Shown here piece by piece: positions 1 through 3,889 of a stretch of 5,942 bases of DNA (positions within the stretch are counted from its first letter, which is position 1; the number at the start of each line of letters is the position of its first letter). This DNA is from an uncultured Clostridia bacterium (lineage in GTDB: Bacteria; Bacillota; Clostridia; Lachnospirales; Lachnospiraceae). Location: positions 1 to 5,942 of the forward strand of contig CAMWWR010000129.1 of the NCBI GenBank assembly GCA_947178045.1. The letters run 5' to 3'. The translations under genes and the position numbers were made by a program. The notes beneath the pieces were generated by a model, which saw only the letters and a list, made by a program, of their open reading frames with translations, was not told the DNA's origin and did no database searches.

Positions 1-1010
1 GCCTCAAAGATTTCCCTGCTTCGTTTCTGCTCCGTCACATCAAGAGTTGTTGCCGCCAGGACAATCGGTCGTCTGGTCGAGTCAAACACGGCGGTAACTG
101 TCATGTGAAACCATCGGTAGCTGCCATCCGCATGGCGAATACGAAAATCCTCTTTCAGGGGAATCTGCGTTGTTCCTGATTTTGCATAATTAAAAATCTC
201 TTCCAGTACTCGTTTCTTATCCGCTTCATGAATCAAATTCGTATAGGAGTCGGGCACATTTGGGAAGTCCTGTTCGTTATGGAATCCTAATAATTTTCTG
301 AACTGGTCGGAATACCAAAACTGATTTTCCGGATTTTTTATGTCTCCACCCATTACATTCATGCTCCAGGAGCCTTCATTCAATATGGAATCAATTGCAT
401 CATGCTTCTTTATGGAAATATCCAGATCCATGGCATTGTTGTGGACTACCGTAATATCGGAAATCGTACCTATAAATTCAAATGGTTTGCCACCGCGTCT
501 GACAATTTCACCTGCCATCCGCATCCAGCAAATCCCCTTCGCCTTTGTCTGAAAACGGCATTCCACATCAAAGACCTTTTTCCCGGTCACATCTTTAACC
601 GTATCCTGAAACTCTTTCATGACCTGCGCTTTATCAGATTCATAAATTTTAGACAGCCATGCCTCCATCGTGTCCTCAAATTCCCTGCTGTCCGTATAGC
701 CGGTGATTTCACGAAATTCATTACTAAACAGAACACGGACAATCTGCTGATTCTCCCCGAAATACATCGACCACATTCCGGAATGATTGATCCGGTTCAG
801 CATCGTCATGTTTTCTCTGGCATGATTCAATAACAAATTTGCACAATTCAACAGGTTGTTCAGGGATTTTACAACCGCCGGAGCCTTCTCCTTAACCGCT
901 TCATTTTTGATTTCCTCAAATACACCGACCTGAAATGACTTTCTTGCCAGTGCATCCAGTTCACCGGACAACTGCGTGATCCAATTTGTCTGTGCGCTTT
1001 TTCTCAGCAT
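1..1010 (-). CDS. PAS-domain sensory protein, N-terminal part (C-terminus beyond the window)
   Basis: An open frame runs leftward without a stop from ATG at 1010 to the window edge, giving 336 residues. An AGGAGG at 1019-1024, 8 nt before the ATG, fixes the start. Residues 1-72 are mostly helical with no membrane segment or signal peptide, so the protein is probably cytosolic. Two PAS domains of the PAS_3 type follow, at about 74-190 (SGMWSMYFGENQQIVRVLFS, then EFREITGY) and 212-328 (EGSWSMNVM, FWYSDQFRKLLGF). The second ends in a clear PAC motif (HADGSYRWFHMTVTAV, then TTLDVTEQKR). PAS domains bind ligands or cofactors and pass a signal to an output domain. That domain is missing here. Proteins with this arrangement in Clostridia often end in a methyl-accepting chemotaxis or GGDEF module; either would fit and the sequence cannot decide. 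The gene is visibly AT-richer than the genes to its right. Its divergent neighbour is an HD-GYP gene, which suggests a signalling locus. Confidence 0.85.
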   Translation of the reverse strand, partial: MLRKSAQTNWITQLSGELDALARKSFQVGVFEEIKNEAVKEKAPAVVKSLNNLLNCANLLLNHARENMTMLNRINHSGMWSMYFGENQQIVRVLFSNEFREITGYTDSREFEDTMEAWLSKIYESDKAQVMKEFQDTVKDVTGKKVFDVECRFQTKAKGICWMRMAGEIVRRGGKPFEFIGTISDITVVHNNAMDLDISIKKHDAIDSILNEGSWSMNVMGGDIKNPENQFWYSDQFRKLLGFHNEQDFPNVPDSYTNLIHEADKKRVLEEIFNYAKSGTTQIPLKEDFRIRHADGSYRWFHMTVTAVFDSTRRPIVLAATTLDVTEQKRSREIFE

Positions 1011-1091
1011 GCCAGGGGCCTCCTTTTTACTCGTTTGTTATATCAAACAGGAATCCATGATTTCGAATGGCTCAAACTTCTACTTGATTAT

Positions 1092-1120
1092 ATTATAGGG
1101 AAATCGCCATATCTTTGCAA
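1092..1120 (-). promoter_or_regulatory. Sigma-A-type promoter of the PAS sensor gene
   Basis: Read on the minus strand, TTGCAA (1115-1120) is followed after exactly 17 nt by a perfect TATAAT (1092-1097). The predicted transcript start is near 1085, giving an untranslated leader of about 75 nt. A short inverted repeat lies in that leader (GTTTG at 1033-1037 and CAAAC at 1044-1048, 6-nt loop), just before the AGGAGG. It could be a small hairpin or an operator half-site pair, but it is too short to call. Confidence 0.7.
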
Positions 1121-1133
1121 CTCTTAATTCAAC

Positions 1134-1251
1134 CACTCCGTTCCCTTTATGGGATGAAATCCTGCAAGTCCCCATATAATATGGAGTGTTTCGAAGCTCT
1201 CTTCCCTGCAGGGACAACTGCTGCACGGCTTGATGATGAAGGGATGCATGC
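1134..1251. other. Non-coding divergent intergenic stretch with clustered short palindromes
   Basis: Between the two divergent promoters I find no frame with a ribosome binding site or protein-like composition. The stretch contains several dyads: TCCC/GGGA around a 5-nt loop (1142-1154), the 13-nt CCATATAATATGG with a central A (1172-1184), the perfect 12-nt palindrome TCCCTGCAGGGA (1203-1214) and TGCATGCA (1244-1251). CACTCC at 1134-1139 and GGAGTG at 1183-1188 could close an outer stem over the first two. These may be regulator sites for the divergent genes, or chance. No known operator is recognised. Confidence 0.3.
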
Positions 1252-1305
1252 AGGTCATTTGGTTGTAAGGTGTTTGCCCGTCAGAGCTGACCCGCCAGAA
1301 AGGGA

Positions 1306-1334
1306 TTGCGCGGATTTGGGAATTATGGTATAAT
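1306..1334 (+). promoter_or_regulatory. Extended -10 promoter of the HD-GYP gene
   Basis: TTGCGC (1306-1311) is followed after 17 nt by a perfect TATAAT (1329-1334). A TG one base upstream of it makes an extended -10 (TGGTATAAT from 1326). Transcription should start near 1341, leaving a leader of about 94 nt before the ATG at 1435. The -35 box matches consensus at only the first three bases, but the extended -10 compensates. Confidence 0.7.
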
Positions 1335-1369
1335 TGAGAAGAGGCGGAAATGGCAGCAGCCTCGCCGGA

Positions 1370-1406
1370 CGCCGCGGATAGCAAACAAGGAGAAAGTTTC
1401 GCGGCG
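1370..1406 (+). other. Hairpin in the 5' leader of the HD-GYP mRNA
   Basis: CGCCGCG (1370-1376) pairs with CGCGGCG (1400-1406), and inside it AAAC (1383-1386) pairs with GTTT (1396-1399). The apical loop contains AAGGAG. An alternative pairing of CCTCGCC (1360-1366) with GGCGGGG (1403-1409) uses part of the same 3' arm, so the two folds exclude each other. There is no U-run after it, so it is not an ordinary terminator. I could not match it to either cyclic di-GMP riboswitch class. Function unknown. Confidence 0.4.
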
Positions 1407-1434
1407 GGGGTTTTGAGGTTAGGGGGGTGTCAGG

Positions 1435-2508
1435 ATGGAAGAAAAGGAAATCACAAGACTTCCGATCAGCGAGATAGAGCCGGGAATGATTGCGGCGCAG
1501 GATATCTATTCCAGAACGGATCAGCTCATTCTGAACAAAAATTCGGTGCTTGGGGCGGATTCCATCGCGAAGCTGATGTTTTATTCGGTCGGCGGCGTAT
1601 GGGTCTATCAGAAGCCAAAGCAGGAGCAGGAGGAAGTGTACACGGATACCCTGCGGAAAAGCCAGGATTTCGTCCGGTTTTCGGAGAGCTACAGGGATGC
1701 GGTTTCCCAGGTCAGAGGGACATTTGAGCAGATTGCTCTCGGGGCGCAGGAGCTCAACGAAGAGAACCTTTTTGAGGATGTGCGCAATATGATCGGAGAT
1801 TCCGGGAGCAATGCCCAGATTTTTAATATGCTGCACTGCATCCGCGATTACGATGATATGATTTTCATGCACTCGATCAACTCAGCGATTATCTGCAACG
1901 TGTTCGGGGACTGGCTGAAGCTTTCGGAGGAGGACAGGCATGTGCTGACACTGTGCGGCCTCCTGCATGACGCCGGCAAGCTGCTTGTGCCGCCGCGCAT
2001 TTTGAATAAGCCGGGGAAGCTCACGGACGAGGAGTACGACATTGCTAAAATGCATGCGGAGAGCGGTTATGAGTTGCTGAAGAACGCCAACATCGACGAG
2101 AGGATCAAGCAGGCGGTGCTGGACCACCATGAGCGCTATGACGGGTCGGGCTACCCGGCGGGCAAATCGGGTTCCGAGATCGATATGTTCTCCACGATCG
2201 TGGCCATCGCGGATGTGTATGATGCGATGACGAGCAGGCGCATTTATCGCGGTGAGCTCTGCCCGTTTGATGTGATCCGGGTATTTGAGGAGGAGGGGAT
2301 GCACCAGTTCAATCCCCGGTATCTGCTTCCGGTGATCTCGAAGCTGGCGGAGACCTATATTCATCATTCGGTGAGACTGTCCGACGGAAGCTGCGGTGAG
2401 ATCGTCAGAATCAATCCGTATGCCCTTTCCTCGCCGGTCGTTCGGGTAGAAGATTCGTTCATTGATCTGGCGGAAAAGAAGGATATCAGAATAGAGGCAG
2501 TCCTGTAG
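1435..2508 (+). CDS. HD-GYP domain protein, probable cyclic di-GMP phosphodiesterase
   Basis: This 357-residue cytosolic protein has no signal peptide or membrane segment. Residues 8-58 (ISEIEPGMIAAQDIY onward) resemble the small N-terminal domain often found before HD-GYP domains. A linker with helical, glutamate-rich stretches follows at about 62-125. The HD-GYP domain spans about 135-310. It has H146 in FMHS, the HD pair H178-D179 in LLHDAGK with K182, H207, the signature DHHERYDGSGYP at 230-241 with H231, H232 and the GYP triplet, and D260 in IADVYDAMTSRRIYR. All the metal-binding and signature residues I look for in an active enzyme are present. In this family such domains hydrolyse cyclic di-GMP to pGpG or GMP; that activity is inferred here. 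The C-terminus (about 311-357) looks beta-rich and is unassigned. The start is supported by AGGGGGGT at 1421-1428, 6 nt before the ATG. The gene has its own promoter and terminator, so it is probably monocistronic. Confidence 0.93.
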   Translation: MEEKEITRLPISEIEPGMIAAQDIYSRTDQLILNKNSVLGADSIAKLMFYSVGGVWVYQKPKQEQEEVYTDTLRKSQDFVRFSESYRDAVSQVRGTFEQIALGAQELNEENLFEDVRNMIGDSGSNAQIFNMLHCIRDYDDMIFMHSINSAIICNVFGDWLKLSEEDRHVLTLCGLLHDAGKLLVPPRILNKPGKLTDEEYDIAKMHAESGYELLKNANIDERIKQAVLDHHERYDGSGYPAGKSGSEIDMFSTIVAIADVYDAMTSRRIYRGELCPFDVIRVFEEEGMHQFNPRYLLPVISKLAETYIHHSVRLSDGSCGEIVRINPYALSSPVVRVEDSFIDLAEKKDIRIEAVL

Positions 2509-2524
2509 GAGGCTGTCTCTTTTT
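2494..2524 (+). terminator. Intrinsic terminator of the HD-GYP gene, overlapping its 3' end
   Basis: GAGGCAGTC (2494-2502) pairs with GGCTGTCTC (2511-2519), 9 pairs including two G-U, around an 8-nt loop. TTTTT follows at 2520-2524. The left arm is made of the last coding codons and the TAG stop at 2506-2508 sits in the loop. Confidence 0.8.
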
Positions 2525-2533
2525 CATGCGCAG

Positions 2534-2564
2534 CGAGTAGAGGAGAGAAGCATTCCTCTGCTCG
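2534..2564. repeat. Inverted repeat between the HD-GYP terminator and the cysteine-motif gene
   Basis: CGAGTAGAGGA (2534-2544) and TCCTCTGCTCG (2554-2564) form an 11-bp stem with one G-U pair and a 9-nt loop. No T-run follows on either strand, so it is not a standard terminator. A weaker GGGGGA/TCCCCC pair (2578-2583 and 2619-2624) lies beyond it. I see no convincing promoter for the next gene between 2509 and 2665. Confidence 0.45.
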
Positions 2565-2665
2565 ATCAGTTAAATCAGGGGGATTTTTGAACCGGAAAAT
2601 TGTGCTGCCGCGCAAAGCTCCCCCGGAATACAGGGCCGTCTGGCGGCGGCAGAATGAGAGGGAAA

Positions 2666-3172
2666 ATGGAATCGAGAGCGGCGCGCGCGGGAGAGCTGTT
2701 TATGGAGGGCTGCAACTGCGCGCAGGCAGTGTTTGTGAATTACTGTGATCTGTACGACATCGACCGCGAAATGGCGATGAGGCTGTCCGCGTCCTTTGGA
2801 GCGGGGATGGGAAGAATGCGCGAGGTATGCGGCGCGGTTTCGGGAATGCTGCTGGTGGCGGGGCTGGAGACCGGGGCGACCCAGGGGGGCGACCAGGAGA
2901 GCAAGAAGCGCAATTATGAGGTCGTGCAGCAGCTGGCAGCGAGGTTCCGCGAGCAGTACGGCTCCATCGTATGCAGGGAGCTGCTCGGCCTGGACCGGGA
3001 CAAAATGCCGGGGCGGATGACGGAGCCGACGCCGGAGAAGCGAACCGCAGACTATTACAAAAAGCGTCCCTGCAAGGAGCAGATCATGCGGGCAGCGCGG
3101 ATTCTGGAGGAGACGATTCTGTCGGATCGCTTCGGAGGCGCAGAGGGGTGTAAGGAAGAGGAAAATGAGTAG
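2666..3172 (+). CDS. C_GCAxxG_C_C family cysteine-motif (putative redox) protein
   Basis: With this start the product has 168 residues, a normal size for the family, no signal peptide and no clear membrane segment. The name-giving cysteine pattern is intact: C18 in GCNCAQAV, C55-G-A-x-x-G60 in REVCGAVSGML, C103 in IVCRELL and C136 in RPCKEQI. The FGAGMGR run just before C55 is also typical. The family is described as putative redox-active or metal-binding; no reaction is established, and I claim none. C16, C27 and C162 are additional cysteines. The start is uncertain. ATG at 2666 begins right where the family similarity begins and is preceded by GAGAGGG (2656-2662), which is unusually close. 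ATG at 2654 would add MRGK but has only GGCGG in front, and a TTG at 2600 is less likely. No own promoter is visible, so read-through from the HD-GYP gene is possible. Confidence 0.82.
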   Translation: MESRAARAGELFMEGCNCAQAVFVNYCDLYDIDREMAMRLSASFGAGMGRMREVCGAVSGMLLVAGLETGATQGGDQESKKRNYEVVQQLAARFREQYGSIVCRELLGLDRDKMPGRMTEPTPEKRTADYYKKRPCKEQIMRAARILEETILSDRFGGAEGCKEEENE

Positions 3173-3198
3173 TAAAGAAGGGAATACGGCGTTTTTTG

Positions 3199-3401
3199 CT
3201 TGAGTTTCCGCATTTTACATTTCGGGTTGAGAGGGACTGTTCTTTCTGCGAAGGAATGTTAAAAAACGCCGGCACTTGAAATTTTCAAGCCTCAGCGCCG
3301 AAAATTTCTTAGTGTCCGCTGCGTTTTTTCCAAGCGAAAGCGTGTCCGTGCAGAAAGAAGCAGTTCCCGAACTCCCGAAATGTAAAATGCGGAAACCCAA
3401 G
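3199..3401. repeat. Long imperfect palindrome (~203 bp), possible MITE-like element
   Basis: The two halves are inverted copies of each other. The outer arms match perfectly over 23 bp (3204-3226 against 3374-3396) and extend through one mismatch to CTTG (3199-3202) and CAAG (3398-3401). Moving inward, GGGACTG (3233-3239) pairs with CAGTTCCC (3361-3368) with one bulge. TTCTTTCTGC (3240-3249) pairs with GCAGAAAGAA (3350-3359), AAAAAACGC (3261-3269) with GCGTTTTTT (3321-3329), and GAAATTTTC (3278-3286) with GAAAATTTC (3300-3308) around a 13-nt loop. The identical heptamer TTTTTTG abuts both ends (3192-3198 and 3402-3408), as a target duplication would, although it is low in complexity. No transposase is present. 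The palindrome itself is directly visible. Its being a mobile, multi-copy element is inference. Confidence 0.75.
3261..3329. terminator. Core of the palindrome: possible bidirectional intrinsic terminator
   Basis: The inner hairpin begins with AAAAAACGC (3261-3269) and ends with GCGTTTTTT (3321-3329). CACT/AGTG and a perfect 9-bp stem (GAAATTTTC/GAAAATTTC) lie between. An A-tract, stem and T-tract in this order can end transcription on both strands. It lies after the cysteine-motif gene and before the thrS promoter, where a terminator is expected. The stem has interior mismatches and is AT-rich, so efficiency is uncertain. Confidence 0.45.
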
Positions 3402-3411
3402 TTTTTTGATG

Positions 3412-3439
3412 TTGACAATGCAGAATTTTTTGATATAAT
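3412..3439 (+). promoter_or_regulatory. Strong sigma-A promoter of thrS
   Basis: A perfect TTGACA (3412-3417) is separated by 16 nt from a perfect TATAAT (3434-3439). TGA in front of the latter makes an extended -10. Transcription should begin near 3446, exactly where the conserved 5' side of the T-box leader begins. Confidence 0.88.
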
Positions 3440-3445
3440 AATACC

Positions 3446-3707
3446 AGCGAAAGCGTTGACGAGACGAGTAGCGGGCGGCGTATGCCAGAGAGGGATGGAT
3501 TCGGTGCGAATATCCTCATGCAAGGCCTGTGAAGACCAGCTCCGAGCGGCCCCAATCAGGCCCGGTGATTCCGTTATCATCATTGATGAAGCCGGCGGCA
3601 GGCAAGCTCCCTTCGGGGCGTGCAGGATATGCCGCAACAAGGGTGGAACCGCGGGTATATAACTCGTCCCTTTTGAGAATAGATATTCTCGAAGGGGGCG
3701 TTTTTTT
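3446..3707 (+). promoter_or_regulatory. T-box riboswitch, threonine-specific leader of thrS
   Basis: The leader senses the charging state of tRNA-Thr. Stem I shows AGTA (3467-3470) facing GAA (3531-3533), the internal-loop pattern that presents the specifier. The next in-register triplet is ACC (3535-3537), a threonine codon that matches the downstream gene. The upper part of stem I is visible as GAGG/CCTC (3490-3493 and 3514-3517) with ATTC/GAAT (3499-3502 and 3508-3511). Stem III is closed by GCGGCA (3595-3600) and TGCCGC (3630-3635). The T-box sequence AACAAGGGTGGAACCGCG (3636-3653) follows. Its TGGA (3644-3647) should pair with a tRNA end of U-CCA. For antitermination AAGGG (3639-3643) pairs with CCCTT (3668-3672), which is also part of the terminator stem, so the two structures exclude each other. 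Uncharged tRNA-Thr would favour read-through into thrS. Confidence 0.95.
3665..3707 (+). terminator. Regulated terminator of the thrS T-box leader
   Basis: The arms at 3665-3681 and 3684-3700 are complementary over 17 positions with a few G-U pairs. The innermost pairs must open to form the loop around 3682. TTTTTTT follows at 3701-3707. The left arm contains the CCCTT that the T-box sequence captures in the antitermination state. Confidence 0.93.
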
Positions 3708-3740
3708 ATGCATACGCCCGGTTTTACAGCAGAAGGAAGC

Positions 3741-3855
3741 GTGAAAGGGCTGGAAGCACCAGGGAATTTAGAGAATCGGAGCTCTTTCACACGCGATATT
3801 GCAGCAGGGTTCCGGAGCGCCGTGAAAAACGGGAAAATGACCGCGGCGCAGCCGG
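3741..3855 (+). other. Post-terminator thrS leader with two hairpins
   Basis: About 180 nt separate the T-box terminator from the thrS start, and no gene is visible there. Two stems can form. GTGAAAGGGCT (3741-3751) pairs with AGCTCTTTCAC (3780-3790), 11 pairs with one G-U. CCGG plus GCGCCG (3812-3822) pairs with CGGCGC plus CCGG (3844-3855) across a small internal loop. Neither is followed by a U-run and there is no second T-box sequence, so this is not a tandem T-box. The stems may affect mRNA processing or stability. Confidence 0.45.
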
Positions 3856-3889
3856 GAGTCTGATACAGTGGAAAGGATGGGGAAATTAT

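Noticed and set aside
402..833. A 143-codon plus-strand frame at the left of the window
   Set aside because: It lies antisense to the PAS sensor, whose two PAS domains explain this stretch. It has no ribosome binding site or protein-like motif.
1341..1434. A cyclic di-GMP riboswitch in the HD-GYP leader
   Set aside because: The leader has alternative stems, but I could not find the conserved core of either known class, so I report structure only.
1255..1872. A 205-codon minus-strand frame over the start of the HD-GYP gene
   Set aside because: It is antisense to a gene with intact HD-GYP signature residues and lacks a credible start signal.
3276..3662. A 128-codon plus-strand frame in the thrS leader
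   Set aside because: It begins inside the palindrome and reads through the T-box RNA. The conserved features there are RNA-level.
3215..3790. A 191-codon minus-strand frame across the palindrome and T-box
   Set aside because: It crosses the thrS promoter, the T-box structures and the terminator, which are far better supported. Its sequence is low in plausibility for a folded protein.
3708..3889. A second, tandem T-box before thrS
   Set aside because: There is no second GGGTGG-type T-box sequence, specifier loop or U-tailed terminator. Only simple hairpins are present.
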